DNA of 64,000 nucleotides from DATCHW01 sp963806045 (GCA_963806045.1 CAWDWP010000015.1:124001-188000), one strand, 5' to 3'; positions 23,580 to 34,197 are shown, numbered from the stretch's first letter. The notes: a model not told the origin generated them from the letters alone. Program-made: numbers and translations.

Positions 23580-24052
23580 TGTTTAGCCGGAATATCCCTC
23601 GCTATAGTTTTAAATTCATTTATCAGTTCATTTTCATTATTGAACTCGCTAAGTCTTATTCTTAATAATCTTTTTCGATTGAGAAGCCGCAATTTAACAA
23701 CTCTGATACGGCTTTTGTCTTCACTGCGTCTTTTCCTCTCCCTGGAGAACCTGACGAATAATATTTCAGACTTACTTAATTCCCTTTGCCCAAAACGGTT
23801 TTTAAGGATAATTTTATCGGCAGTGAATACCAGTGTCTTATTCCTTATTGCATTACTAATCAGGGCAATTAAAAGGAAAACCATAAAAGCTATAATTATA
23901 TAAATAATCGGGTCATTCAGTAAAATCGAAAACTTTTCCCGGGAAAACTCTCCGCGGATGATTGTATATGCTACAAAAAAAATGAAATAGATAATAAGCG
24001 AGTTATAATAAAAATCAAGCCTGCTTTTATATTTTCTTTCTTCTGTTGTCAT
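23576..24052 (-). CDS. Membrane protein with PH-like domain, unknown, inside dcw cluster
   Basis: A 158-residue protein that does not belong to the standard dcw set. Two membrane segments (residues about 17-36 and 45-67) are followed by a strongly basic domain whose start, KTLVFTADKIILKNRFGQRELSK, resembles the first strands of bacterial PH-like (YdbT/DUF304 type) domains. Fifteen-odd arginines and lysines lie between residues 98 and 135. It overlaps murG and murC by 4 bases each, so it is firmly built into the operon and translated with its neighbours. Role unknown; a membrane adaptor for wall synthesis is a reasonable guess only. Confidence 0.7.
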   Translation of the reverse strand: MTTEERKYKSRLDFYYNSLIIYFIFFVAYTIIRGEFSREKFSILLNDPIIYIIIAFMVFLLIALISNAIRNKTLVFTADKIILKNRFGQRELSKSEILFVRFSRERKRRSEDKSRIRVVKLRLLNRKRLLRIRLSEFNNENELINEFKTIARDIPAKQ

Positions 24053-25128
24053 TTTACTAATTTTAAAATTTCTTTTGCTATTTTTTCAGCAGAATTAATA
24101 TCAGAAAAAGATGATATATTTTCTCCGAGACTACTAAGTTTATCAGAATCGTTTATTAAATTTAAAATGTTATCAAATAATTTTATTTCAATTTCATTTT
24201 GCAGGATTACGACGCATGCATTTTCTTTTTCCAGGCTTCTTGCATTTTTCTCCTGATGGTTTTCTGCAGCAGCCGGGAAAGGAATTAAAATTGAGGGTTT
24301 ATTTAGAAAAGCAAGTTCTGTAATGCTACTGACTCCCGCTCTGCATATTACCAGGTCTGCTGCGGAATATGCTATATCTATCTCTTTTATAAAATCTTTA
24401 ACAGAAACATTTTTGAAAAGTCTTGCCAAATTCAGTGTTTCCTCAAAATCATCTTTCCCTGTCTGCCATAATACATTTATTTTTTTCCCGGAAATATCTT
24501 TCAATATATTTCTTACACAATTATTTATTGCCATCGAACCCTGGCTCCCCCCAAAGATAAAAATTGTTTTATTTGCCGGATCCAGGTTAAAATACTGATT
24601 TGCTTCACCCCTGCCGGTTTTTTTAAGCGATAACCGGACAGGATGGGAAATCATTATGACGTTATCTTTTCTCTTCAAATAATTTATTGTATCACTAAAA
24701 CTTACAACTACTTTATTCACTTTTGGAGCGAGAAATCTCGTTACTTTTCCCGGATAAGAATTACCTTCCTGTATTAATGAAGGGATGTGTTTTTTAACCG
24801 CTGAATAAATTAAGGGCGCTGAAGCAAATCCCCCTGTTCCGACTACAACATCAGGCTGAAATTCATTCAATATCTTCCTGCATTTATTTAGCGAACCCAA
24901 TATTTTAAATGGTAATCTCAAAATCCCTTTTATGCTTTTATTTAGTCCTGTTATGTTTACAGTTTTTAATTCAAAATTATTTTCCGGTACTATTTTCTCT
25001 TCTAATTTTCCTTTTGCTCCAACGAATAATATTTTTACATCCGTATGAATTTTTCTAAATTCATTTGCAATTGCTATTGCAGGGAAAATATGACCACCGG
25101 TTCCCCCTCCGGAAAATATTATTCTCAT
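24049..25128 (-). CDS. murG: MurG, lipid II-forming N-acetylglucosaminyltransferase
   Basis: Peripheral inner-membrane glycosyltransferase converting lipid I to lipid II. The 359 residues begin with the acceptor-binding loop FSGGGTGGHIFPAIAIA, contain the second glycine loop FIFGGSQGSMAINN near residue 185, and the donor site AAENHQEKNARSLE near residue 287. Overlaps ftsW upstream and the PH-like gene downstream by 4 bases each. Confidence 0.97.
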   Translation of the reverse strand: MRIIFSGGGTGGHIFPAIAIANEFRKIHTDVKILFVGAKGKLEEKIVPENNFELKTVNITGLNKSIKGILRLPFKILGSLNKCRKILNEFQPDVVVGTGGFASAPLIYSAVKKHIPSLIQEGNSYPGKVTRFLAPKVNKVVVSFSDTINYLKRKDNVIMISHPVRLSLKKTGRGEANQYFNLDPANKTIFIFGGSQGSMAINNCVRNILKDISGKKINVLWQTGKDDFEETLNLARLFKNVSVKDFIKEIDIAYSAADLVICRAGVSSITELAFLNKPSILIPFPAAAENHQEKNARSLEKENACVVILQNEIEIKLFDNILNLINDSDKLSSLGENISSFSDINSAEKIAKEILKLVK

Positions 25129-26273
25129 CTTGTCAAATAATTATCTTCTACATTCTTGCTTAAATCGGTAACTTTTTCAGTTCTGCGACTATTCTTTGAA
25201 ATATTTAAAAGAATTCCTATTGCCATTGAATTGATAATCAAAGCTGTCCCTCCATAACTCACGAAAGGAATCGGCACACCTGTGGTTGGTATTACTCCGC
25301 AGGCAACAGACATATTCACTACTGCATATGATGATAAGATTGTTGTAATTCCGAATGAAAGATATTTTCCGAAATCATCATCTATTAATTTCGATACTTT
25401 GTATCCTCTTATCAGAATAATAATGAATAATAGTAACACGGCAATAGTCCCGATAAATCCATATTCCTCTCCGACAATAGAATAAATAAAATCTCCATAT
25501 GCTTCGGGTAAAAAGAATTCCTTTTGAAGAGAATTTCCCGGACCGACACCTAATATTCCTCCGTTACCAAAACCAATAATTGCCTGAATCAGCTGATAAT
25601 TTGAACTTCCCCCCGCCGTAAAATCACTGTGATAGGTTAATCGTTCTATTATATAAGCTTTAGAATAAATGAACAATGCAACAAAAGGAATAAAGGATGC
25701 AATTGTAACTGCAAGATGCTTTATTTTAACATTAGTAATCAGAAGAAGCAGCATTGAAGAACCGAATATAATGATAGAAGTCGAAAAATTTGGCTGCATC
25801 GCAACAAGTATAGTAACAACTACAATATAAAACAAAAGCGGTAAATATCCTTTATATAATAAATGCAAATAATTTTTCTTCCTGACCAATAGACAGGAGA
25901 GATAGATTATTAAAGTGAATTTTGCCAAATCCGATGGCTGAAAATTTAACGGTCCAAGCTTTATCCATCTGGTAGCACCTTTTAGTTCGGATGCAAATCC
26001 AATAAACACAATTACGAGAAGAGCAATTGAGAGCCACATCATTAATTTTCCGTATTGCTGATAATACTTATAATCTAAATTTGTGAAAAAGAAAAGAACG
26101 ATAAGAGCAATGACCACCTTCATCAAATGCTGCTTCAACATATAATTAGCATCATTGAATCTTGATAATGAATAGTTAGAGCTGGCGCTATAAACAGCAC
26201 CAATTCCGAATATTATCAGAAGTAATACCGGTATCAAAATCCAAACATCTATTTTATTTTCAGATAATTTCAT
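25125..26273 (-). CDS. ftsW: Septal peptidoglycan polymerase FtsW (SEDS family)
   Basis: A 382-residue polytopic protein with about ten membrane segments. Family signatures: GATRWIKLGPLNFQPSDLAK near residue 100, the extracytoplasmic loop NSLQKEFFLPEAYGDFIYSI with the catalytic-type acidic region near residue 250, and PFVSYGGTALIINS near the end. It polymerises lipid II at the septum together with the FtsI-type transpeptidase encoded in the same cluster. The C-terminal tail is short. Confidence 0.95.
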   Translation of the reverse strand: MKLSENKIDVWILIPVLLLIIFGIGAVYSASSNYSLSRFNDANYMLKQHLMKVVIALIVLFFFTNLDYKYYQQYGKLMMWLSIALLVIVFIGFASELKGATRWIKLGPLNFQPSDLAKFTLIIYLSCLLVRKKNYLHLLYKGYLPLLFYIVVVTILVAMQPNFSTSIIIFGSSMLLLLITNVKIKHLAVTIASFIPFVALFIYSKAYIIERLTYHSDFTAGGSSNYQLIQAIIGFGNGGILGVGPGNSLQKEFFLPEAYGDFIYSIVGEEYGFIGTIAVLLLFIIILIRGYKVSKLIDDDFGKYLSFGITTILSSYAVVNMSVACGVIPTTGVPIPFVSYGGTALIINSMAIGILLNISKNSRRTEKVTDLSKNVEDNYLTR

Positions 26274-26276
26274 TTG

Positions 26277-27660
26277 TTAAAGATTATGGACGATTCTTTT
26301 AAATTCCTTTCCCCTGTGCTCGAAATTTTCAAACATATCAAAACTTTTATAAGCGGGTGAAAAAAGAACTACGTCACCCGATACAGAATTCTCAAAAGCA
26401 GATTTTACAGCATCTTCAAATGCTTCCTTCACTATTACTTTTACATCATTTGATAACTGTTTTTCAACATCCTTTTTGCTGTCTCCAACTGCTATTATTA
26501 TTTTAACTCTTTCTTTTATTAGGCTTTTCACCTTTGAAAAATCATTTACCATTTTCTTACCGCCGAGCATAAGGACAATATTCCCGGGGAAGCTTTCAAC
26601 TGCTACTGTCATCGAATCAATATTTGTTGCTTTTGAATCATTGTAAAATTTCACTCCTTTAATTTCTCTTACGAATTCAATTCTGTGCTCAACTCCTTTG
26701 AAGTCACTGAGAGTTTTTTTGATTACTTCTTTATGTATGCCGAATGCTTTCGCTGCAATTATTGCTGCCAGAGAATTCTGAACATTATGATTTCCTTTTA
26801 TGAAGATATCTTTTACATCAATTATATTTTCTTTTAACCCGCTATTACTTGTCGAAGTAGATAATCGAATTATTTTCAAGATATGCAGAAAGTGATATAT
26901 TTTCTTTCGATAAATCTTTTTTAACACTGAATGATGCTTTCACTGCTTTCAGATTATTCATCGATTGAATTAGCGCTGAATCATCAAAATTTATTATAAC
27001 AACATCATCTTCTTTTTGATTTGCATTAATTTTAAGTTTTGATTTAAGATAACTTTCCATGCTTCCATGCCATTCAAGATGGTCAGGGGTCAGGTTTAAT
27101 ATGGCTGAAACTTTCGGCCTGAATGATTCAGTGCTTTCAAGCTGGAAGCTTGATAATTCGAGTACCACCACAGAGTTATCTTTTAATGAATCGACTATTT
27201 CCGAAAAAGCCAGACCCACATTCCCGCAAACTTTTGTATCGAATCCCGCATTTCTGAATATTTCTCCCGTTAATTCAGTAGTTGTCGTTTTGCCATTCGT
27301 TCCGGTTATTGCAATTATAGGGCAGGAACAAAACCACGAAGCTGCTTCGATTTCCCCATAAACTTTTTTACCAAGTGATAATGCTTTTTTAATTTCAGGA
27401 CTATCCATCGGGATTCCCGGACTTTTAATAATAATATCGTTTTCAAAAATTCTATTTGAATGTCCACCTGTTTCCAATTCTATCTTTTCTAATCTCAGAG
27501 CATCAGCATCTATATATTTCAGTTTATCCAGTGGAGAATTTTCACTTAGAAAAACTTTTGCACCTTTCCTTTTCAGTAAACGTGCAATTCCCACACCACT
27601 TCTGCCGGCTCCGAGTATTGTATAAGACCTGTTCAATATTTGCGTGATATTTTCTTTCAT
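26277..27660 (-). CDS. murD: UDP-MurNAc-L-alanine--D-glutamate ligase, one frame break
   Basis: Mur ligase adding D-glutamate. The N-terminal part (from ATG 27660) has ILGAGRSGVGIARLL and the ATP site ITGTNGKTTTTEL near residue 116. The C-terminal part has GNHNVQNSLAAIIAA, RIEFVREIKGVKFYNDSKATN and LFSPAYKSFDMFENFEHRG. The parts are in different frames; deleting one base around 26840-26852 joins them as 460 residues, the normal length. The 5' end overlaps the mraY stop by one base (TAATG). An essential gene that is otherwise intact, so the break is probably not real. Confidence 0.92.
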
Positions 27661-28769
27661 TATCTGACTTTAAATGTTGCAAGTGTCATAATCGCAAGAA
27701 TAATTGCAATTATATAAAATCTGGTTACTATTTTGGGTTCCGGAACTCCGCTCATTTCGAAGTGGTGATGTAAAGGAGCCATTTTAAAAATCCTTCGTCC
27801 TTCCCCGTATTTTTTCTTCGTATATTTAAAATAATATCTTTGTAAAATTACTGATATTGCTTCAGCAAGAAAAATTCCACCAAGTAAAGGAAGTAATAAT
27901 TCTTTTTTTACGAGAACGCAAAGTGTGGCTATCGAACCTCCAAGTGCCAATGAACCGGTATCACCCATAAATATCTGCGCAGGGTATGAATTAAACCAAA
28001 GAAATCCCAGAGTTGCTCCGGCAAGTGCCGAACAATAAACAATCAATTCTCCGTTTCCTTTTAGATAAATAATGTTCAGATATTTAGCAGTTATTTCATT
28101 TCCTGACAGATAAGCAATTATTCCAAGCGTCATTACAACAACGCTGACTGTTCCGGTTGCGAGACCATCTAATCCGTCAGTCAGGTTTACTGCATTTGAT
28201 GTTCCGGTTATTATGAAAATAATTAAAGGTATATAAAATATTGCAAAATCAAATTCATAATTCTTAAGAAATGGAATGGTCGTTACTGAGTGTAACCCAT
28301 CAAAGAAAGGATGGAAATAAATTACACATCCAACAACCAACCCTACAAATACCTGTCCCAAAAGTTTATATTTTGCAACAAGTCCTTTTTTATATTTTTT
28401 TACTACTTTAAGATAATCATCGAGAAAACCGACAAAACCAAGAACAACAGTTGTAAACAGTATTAAAATTATATAAATATTTGAAAGTTGACTCCAGAGC
28501 AAAACAGGAATCACTACCGAGAACAGAATTATAAGTCCCCCCATAGTCGGAGTTCCTGCTTTCGTCCAATGGAAGATTGGTCCATCATCTTTCTTAGCTT
28601 CTCCGATTTGTTTTTTCTTAATAACTTTCAATATTCTGGGACCTATGATGAATGTAAACAGAAGAGCTGAAATTGCAGACAATGCAGCCCTGAAAGTAAG
28701 ATACTTGAAAACACCCAACCCAGGGGGATTGAATAAATTTTGTATATATTCTGCTAAATAATATAACAT
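27660..28769 (-). CDS. mraY: Phospho-MurNAc-pentapeptide transferase MraY
   Basis: Polytopic membrane enzyme that forms lipid I on undecaprenyl phosphate. The 369 residues have about ten membrane segments, the aspartate-rich motif FVGFLDDYLKV near residue 113, NAVNLTDGLDGLATG near residue 193, and the histidine motif MAPLHHHFE near residue 333. Lies between murF and murD on the same strand. Confidence 0.97.
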   Translation of the reverse strand: MLYYLAEYIQNLFNPPGLGVFKYLTFRAALSAISALLFTFIIGPRILKVIKKKQIGEAKKDDGPIFHWTKAGTPTMGGLIILFSVVIPVLLWSQLSNIYIILILFTTVVLGFVGFLDDYLKVVKKYKKGLVAKYKLLGQVFVGLVVGCVIYFHPFFDGLHSVTTIPFLKNYEFDFAIFYIPLIIFIITGTSNAVNLTDGLDGLATGTVSVVVMTLGIIAYLSGNEITAKYLNIIYLKGNGELIVYCSALAGATLGFLWFNSYPAQIFMGDTGSLALGGSIATLCVLVKKELLLPLLGGIFLAEAISVILQRYYFKYTKKKYGEGRRIFKMAPLHHHFEMSGVPEPKIVTRFYIIAIILAIMTLATFKVR

Positions 28770-28787
28770 ATAGTCAAGATTTTTCTA

Positions 28788-30182
28788 TTAATTATTTAAT
28801 ATGTTATTAATGATTTCTTCCATTTTCATTCCTCTTGAACCTTTTATGTAAATTACATCATCCGGTTTAAGAATTTTTTTCAGGAATTCAGATAGATCTT
28901 CTTTTTCACTGAAGTAATAATTATTATCAACACCTTTTGCTCCTAAAAAAGTATTATATGATTCTTTTCCAAAAGTGTAAAGATTATCAAATTTCATTTT
29001 TCTTATCAGTTTGCCGATTTCAAAATGTTCTTTTTTACTGCTATTCCCAAGCTCCAGCATATCCCCGAATACTATATGCTTTTGTTTTCCTGATTTATAC
29101 TCTTTCAATGTTTCAAGTCCGAGTTTAACAGAATCCGGATTACTGTTATATGAATCGTTAATGTATAATTTCCTTTGTTTTTTTATTATTTCCATTCTTT
29201 TTGAGCCGGATGACTTGATATTTGACAATGCTTTTTTAATTGCATTATGAGTGACTCCAAAATACAAACCTACAGAAGCCGCAGCTATTCCGTTATATAT
29301 AGAATGCTTTCCAAACGTTGATATTTTTGTTTCGAATGACACATTATTATATTTAACTTTTATTACAGGCTCAAAGGATTCTGTATATTTTATAAAATTT
29401 GCTTTTACTTTAGTCTTATCATTATATGAATATGACAAATAGTCTTTGATTTTATTTTTCTCAATGTATTTCCTGACATAAGCATCATCAAAATTTGCAA
29501 AAATAAATGTCTCTTTATCAATATTTTTCAAATAATCGAATAATTGAAATTCTTCTTTTGCGACTCCGTCAATATTTTTGAAAAACTCTAAATGTTCTTT
29601 TCCTATATTTGTAATAATGCCATAATCCGGTTCAGCAATTTCACATAAATATTTGATTTCTCCGAAATGGTTAGAGCCGGTTTCGATTACACAAAAATTA
29701 TGTTTTTCATTCAGATTCAGTAAAGTCAAAGGAAGACCGATATGATTATTGAAATTTCCCTCTGTCTTAAGCACTTTATATTTTTGTGAAAGAACAGCCG
29801 CAATAAGATCTTTCGTAGTTGTTTTGCCATTACTACCGCCAACACACAGAACAGGGATTTTGAATTTTCGTTTATGATTGCGGGCAATTTCACCAAGAGC
29901 TTTCGTGGAATCTTTTACGAGTATGAAAGGTTTATTTAAAAATTTATCCTTATTTTTCTGGAACCAGCTTTCTTCTACAATCGCTAATTTAACGCCTTTG
30001 TCGAAAGCTTTACCGACAAAATTATGTCCATTTGTCGTATCTCCTTTTATTGCGAGAAATAAATCGTTTTTCTTAACTGCTCTCGAGTCAATTGCAATCT
30101 TTGGAAAAACCTTCTTAACCAGATGTTTCGAGTTAAGAGGAAAAGCGCTTTCAATATTTAATAATTCTGTATATGAAATCAT
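28788..30182 (-). CDS. murF: MurF, UDP-MurNAc-tripeptide--D-Ala-D-Ala ligase
   Basis: Mur ligase adding the D-Ala-D-Ala dipeptide. The 464 residues show the N-terminal substrate domain (AIDSRAVKKNDLFLAIKGD), the ATP site CVGGSNGKTTTKDLI near residue 115, and YINDSYNSNPDSVKLGL near residue 320. It overlaps murE by 4 bases. Normal length. Confidence 0.96.
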   Translation of the reverse strand: MISYTELLNIESAFPLNSKHLVKKVFPKIAIDSRAVKKNDLFLAIKGDTTNGHNFVGKAFDKGVKLAIVEESWFQKNKDKFLNKPFILVKDSTKALGEIARNHKRKFKIPVLCVGGSNGKTTTKDLIAAVLSQKYKVLKTEGNFNNHIGLPLTLLNLNEKHNFCVIETGSNHFGEIKYLCEIAEPDYGIITNIGKEHLEFFKNIDGVAKEEFQLFDYLKNIDKETFIFANFDDAYVRKYIEKNKIKDYLSYSYNDKTKVKANFIKYTESFEPVIKVKYNNVSFETKISTFGKHSIYNGIAAASVGLYFGVTHNAIKKALSNIKSSGSKRMEIIKKQRKLYINDSYNSNPDSVKLGLETLKEYKSGKQKHIVFGDMLELGNSSKKEHFEIGKLIRKMKFDNLYTFGKESYNTFLGAKGVDNNYYFSEKEDLSEFLKKILKPDDVIYIKGSRGMKMEEIINNILNN

Positions 30183-31663
30183 AATTTTGCAAGGTTAATA
30201 TATTTTTCAACTATTTCCTTATCATCAAAATGAGATTTCAATCCGTTTATTTCCTGATATGTTTCATGTCCTTTTCCACAGATTAAAATTATATCGGATT
30301 TTTTAGACATCGAAATTCCTTTTTTTATTGCTTCCTCTCTGTTTTCTTCGACTTCATAGTTAGTTTTATTTTTAATCCCAGCGAGAACTTCTTTTATTAT
30401 TGACATCGGATTTTCAAACCTTGGGTTATCCGAGGTTATAATGGAATAATCAGAAAGTGAAGTTGCATAATCTCCCATAACAGGTCTTTTTGTCTTATCT
30501 TTATTTCCACCACAACCAAAGATTGTAATAACCCTTCCTTTTTCTTTTTGTTTTTCTCTGATTTCGGTTGCAGCTTCAATTGCATTCTTCAAAGAATCAG
30601 AAGTGTGAGAATAATCAATTACAGCATATGCACCGTTCGGAAGTTTTATTTTATTAAACCTGCCATTTACAGCTTTAAAGGTCTTTACAGCTTTTATTGC
30701 AGAGTTCATATCTATTCCAAGATTTACAGAAGCTGCTAAAGCTGCAAGGATATTGTAAATATTAAATCTTCCTGATAGCTCAGATTCTACTTTATATATT
30801 TTGTTTTTGTATTCTAAATCGAATGTAATGCCTTCCATTGTGATACTCTCATTAAATCCAAAGAAATCACTTTTATTTTTTATAGAGTAAAATGCTTTTT
30901 TTGCTTTTGTATCATTCAAAATCCTTTTCCCAAAATCATCGTCTGAGTTTGAGATTGCAGTATTATTTTCACTTAGATTATCGAACAGTATTTTTTTAGC
31001 ATTGAAATAGTTCTCCATATCTTTGTGGAGGTCAAGATGTTCGCTGCTCAGATTTGTAAAAATAGCAGATGTGAAATTCAAACCATAAACTCTATCGAGG
31101 ACTAATGCGATTGAAGAAACTTCCATTGTGCAAAATTTTAATCCTGCTTTTACCATTTCCGACAACATTTGATTTATCTCAACAGAATCGGGAGTTGTAA
31201 GGGTAGATGTAACATTTGTATCACCCAGCATATAATCCACTGTCCCGAGCAGACCGCACTTTTCACCGTTATATTCCAGAATATGTTTAATAATTGAGAC
31301 TATTGTTGTTTTACCATTAGTACCTGTAACTCCGATTAAATTTAATTTATTTCCTGGATTACCAAAAAATTCTGCACTCATCTTTGCCATTAACTTCCTG
31401 ATATTTTTATAAGTGACAAAGTTTAATTCCGGATATCGCAATGATATCTCTTTTATATCCAATTCTGTGATAATTGCTTTCGCACCTTTATCAATTGCAT
31501 CTAGTATGAATTCATTTCCATCCTGTTTAAAACCTTTAATAGCAAAAAAAACGAAACCTGGTTGAACTTTCCTAGAGTCATATGTAATGCCTTTGGAATC
31601 AAAATCATTTCTAACTTCAATTTCCAAAAGATTAACTTTATTTATCAGTTCACTAAATTTCAT
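30179..31663 (-). CDS. murE: MurE, UDP-MurNAc-tripeptide synthetase (meso-DAP type)
   Basis: Mur ligase adding the third residue of the stem peptide. The 494 residues have the N-terminal domain (GITYDSRKVQPGFVFFAIKG), the ATP site GVTGTNGKTTIVSII near residue 115, and the C-terminal motif TSDNPRFENP near residue 407. The DNPR box is the known determinant for meso-diaminopimelate, so the wall is predicted to be of the usual Gram-negative A1-gamma type. Overlaps murF by 4 bases. Confidence 0.96.
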   Translation of the reverse strand: MKFSELINKVNLLEIEVRNDFDSKGITYDSRKVQPGFVFFAIKGFKQDGNEFILDAIDKGAKAIITELDIKEISLRYPELNFVTYKNIRKLMAKMSAEFFGNPGNKLNLIGVTGTNGKTTIVSIIKHILEYNGEKCGLLGTVDYMLGDTNVTSTLTTPDSVEINQMLSEMVKAGLKFCTMEVSSIALVLDRVYGLNFTSAIFTNLSSEHLDLHKDMENYFNAKKILFDNLSENNTAISNSDDDFGKRILNDTKAKKAFYSIKNKSDFFGFNESITMEGITFDLEYKNKIYKVESELSGRFNIYNILAALAASVNLGIDMNSAIKAVKTFKAVNGRFNKIKLPNGAYAVIDYSHTSDSLKNAIEAATEIREKQKEKGRVITIFGCGGNKDKTKRPVMGDYATSLSDYSIITSDNPRFENPMSIIKEVLAGIKNKTNYEVEENREEAIKKGISMSKKSDIILICGKGHETYQEINGLKSHFDDKEIVEKYINLAKL

Positions 31664-31680
31664 TTACTTTTTTTTATCGG

Positions 31681-33870
31681 TTACAGTTCATTTTTACAGT
31701 GCAATATTATTTTACTATCCGGCAGATTTTCCGAACCGGGTTTCGGGTACTGGTCAACAATCTCGCCGCTTCCTCTTATCTCGACTTTAAATCCATCTGA
31801 AACAAGCTTATTAATTGCTTTTCTGAGTGTAAATTTTCTGACATCAGGAATTTTAACTAATTTGCTGCCGTCAATTTTTTTCGAAGTAACGTATATTTTT
31901 ATTTTACCATCATCAGATTTCTGAACTTTTTCATAAGCTTCAGGGACCTGTGAAGAAACAACTGTAAAAAATCCTTTTGACTGGTCAAAATTTCTGGCAT
32001 CGGTTATTATTTCATATTTCAATTTATTTTCTTTCAGGAGTTCAATGGCATCTTCAAGTTTCAAATCCACGAGATTGGGAATATATTCGTAATCATTTTT
32101 ATAATTCACATCGTTTATAGCATCATTTACTTTTTGTTCTAAGTTTACATTTACAAACTGAGGATTGGACTGATTGAAAGAGCCAAAATAATCATTTATT
32201 CTTTTTGCAATATTTCTAAAAATCGGGGCTGAAACTTTTCCTCCGTAATATTCACCGGATTTCGGATTATCAACTATAACGCTTACAAGTATAAGAGGAT
32301 TATCTGCAGGGAAATATCCGACGAAGGATGAAAGATGTGAATCACTCTTATATTCTCCGTCTACAAATTTCTGTGCAGTACCGGTCTTACCGGCAATTCT
32401 CAGTCCTTCAATCCTGGCATCCCGGGCAGTTCCTTTTTCCACGACACCTGTTAAAAGTTCTGTGAGAATTTTTGAGGTTTTTTCAGAAATTACCTGGCGT
32501 ACCTGAACAGGATAGTTTTCAATTACTAATGTTCCATTTGGTGACATTTCTCTTTTAACCATATACGGTTTCATCAGCATTCCATTATTTCCAAGAGAGG
32601 CATATGCGGAAGAGAGTTGTAAAGCATTAATAAGCACTTGATACCCTATTGCCATAAAACCAACCGATTCTTTTGAAAAGTCAATAGGTCTTTTCAGTGT
32701 TCCTTTATTCTCTCCCGGTAATTCGAGTCCTGAATATATACCAAATCCAAAATCACGGGCATATTTATAAAATCTTTCAGCACCGAGTTTATCCGCTATT
32801 TTCATAAACCCAATATTGCTCGATTGCTCAATTACTTCCTGAAATGTCATTGAACCTGATTTATGGGAATCATTGATTTTGATTCCGTGATATTCAAAGT
32901 TTCCTGCTTCAGTATTTATAAGAGAATTTCTGGATTCAATGTTCTCTTCAATAGAAGCAGCGGCGGTTACTAATTTAAAAGTCGAGCCGGGTTCGAAAAC
33001 ATCAGCAATAACAGAGTTTTTCATACCTGAGGTATCTGATTGCTGTATATTATTCGGGTCAAAAGTGGGATATGAGGTCATCCCAAGAATTTCTCCCGTT
33101 TTAACAGATAGAACAACAACTCTGCCTCCATCTGCCCTGAAATCATTAATGCCTTTGCTTAATTCTTCTTCAATTAATTTTTGAATATTGATATCCAAAG
33201 TTAAAATCAGATTATCTCCGTTAACTGCATCCTTTTTGGGATAATTATTATTTGGTCTTTTATTTCCTTTACCATCTTTAAGCATCAGCATATATCCTTC
33301 TTTTCCGGAAAGTTCTTTATTCAATGAATATTCGATTCCGCTGATTCCCTTGTCGTCACCTCCGGTTAAACCGAGAACCTGTGAAGCAAGTGCACCATAA
33401 TTATATATTCTTGAATATTCTTTTTTAATTATCAAGCCTTCAATATTCACTGTATCCAGACCTTTTAGATTAGAAGGTTCAAGTTTTTTTTCCAGGATTA
33501 CATATGAGGAATTTTTTGTCTGTAATTTTGATAAATATTCGTTTTTATCTTTATGTAAAATATTAGCGAGAAAGATTGAGACACTGTCAATGTTTTTTAA
33601 CATATTCGGGTCAGCTGCGATAGTATATTTGTAGGTATTCGATACCAGCAAATTCATATTCCTGTCAAATATTAGCCCTCTTGTTGGATTTATAATTTCT
33701 TTTGACAGGTATTGTTTCTTGGCAGCTATTTTATATTTTTCAGAATCAATAATTTGTATCGTGACTAACCTTGCGGCAATAATTAAAAAGAAAATAAAAA
33801 ATCCCAAAAGGAATATATTTACCCTACGGTTAAAATTTATTGCTTTTATAGTTTTATTGAAATTGTACAT
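31681..33870 (-). CDS. ftsI: FtsI/PBP2-type transpeptidase with two PASTA domains
   Basis: Class B penicillin-binding protein that cross-links septal peptidoglycan. One N-terminal membrane helix (residues about 18-36) is followed by the dimerisation domain (NPTRGLIFDRNMNLLVSN) and the transpeptidase with STFK near residue 300, SSN (EQSSNIGFM) and KTGTAQ near residue 480. Two C-terminal PASTA domains begin at IPNLVDLKLEDAIELL and IPDVRKFTLRKAINKL. At 729 residues it resembles the SpoVD/PBP2X layout more than E. coli FtsI, which lacks PASTA repeats. PASTA domains may sense wall fragments or partner proteins. Confidence 0.94.
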   Translation of the reverse strand: MYNFNKTIKAINFNRRVNIFLLGFFIFFLIIAARLVTIQIIDSEKYKIAAKKQYLSKEIINPTRGLIFDRNMNLLVSNTYKYTIAADPNMLKNIDSVSIFLANILHKDKNEYLSKLQTKNSSYVILEKKLEPSNLKGLDTVNIEGLIIKKEYSRIYNYGALASQVLGLTGGDDKGISGIEYSLNKELSGKEGYMLMLKDGKGNKRPNNNYPKKDAVNGDNLILTLDINIQKLIEEELSKGINDFRADGGRVVVLSVKTGEILGMTSYPTFDPNNIQQSDTSGMKNSVIADVFEPGSTFKLVTAAASIEENIESRNSLINTEAGNFEYHGIKINDSHKSGSMTFQEVIEQSSNIGFMKIADKLGAERFYKYARDFGFGIYSGLELPGENKGTLKRPIDFSKESVGFMAIGYQVLINALQLSSAYASLGNNGMLMKPYMVKREMSPNGTLVIENYPVQVRQVISEKTSKILTELLTGVVEKGTARDARIEGLRIAGKTGTAQKFVDGEYKSDSHLSSFVGYFPADNPLILVSVIVDNPKSGEYYGGKVSAPIFRNIAKRINDYFGSFNQSNPQFVNVNLEQKVNDAINDVNYKNDYEYIPNLVDLKLEDAIELLKENKLKYEIITDARNFDQSKGFFTVVSSQVPEAYEKVQKSDDGKIKIYVTSKKIDGSKLVKIPDVRKFTLRKAINKLVSDGFKVEIRGSGEIVDQYPKPGSENLPDSKIILHCKNEL

Positions 33871-33881
33871 TTATATCGATA

Positions 33882-34196
33882 TCATTGAAGTTCTGATTTT
33901 TTAATAATAATTGCTTCTTTTTCAACTGAATTATCTGAATATTTCATTTTCAGCTTTTCGCCGGCTATAGAATTAATTTTATCGAATGTAATCAGTTTTT
34001 CTATTTCTGTTTTCATTTCATCGTTACTATTTATAAAATCAGATAAATTTTTTCTCAGTTCATTATTAGAGGCGGAAAGCCGGTTAATATTAATTATATT
34101 ATTTATAAAAAAACCGGTGATAACCGCAATCACTATGAGCGCAATCAATACATTAAATATTGAAAATCTTTTTGTATTTTCTTTATTATTTCTCAT
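33882..34196 (-). CDS. ftsL: FtsL-like division protein
   Basis: A 104-residue bitopic protein: a basic N terminus (MRNNKENTKRF), one membrane helix (residues about 14-32) and a periplasmic coiled-coil stretch rich in N, L, K and E. The sequence has little conservation, as usual for FtsL. The identification rests on size, topology and position between rsmH and ftsI, where ftsL is nearly always found. It would pair with an FtsB/DivIC homologue encoded elsewhere. Confidence 0.75.
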   Translation of the reverse strand: MRNNKENTKRFSIFNVLIALIVIAVITGFFINNIININRLSASNNELRKNLSDFINSNDEMKTEIEKLITFDKINSIAGEKLKMKYSDNSVEKEAIIIKKSELQ

Positions 34197-34197
34197 A

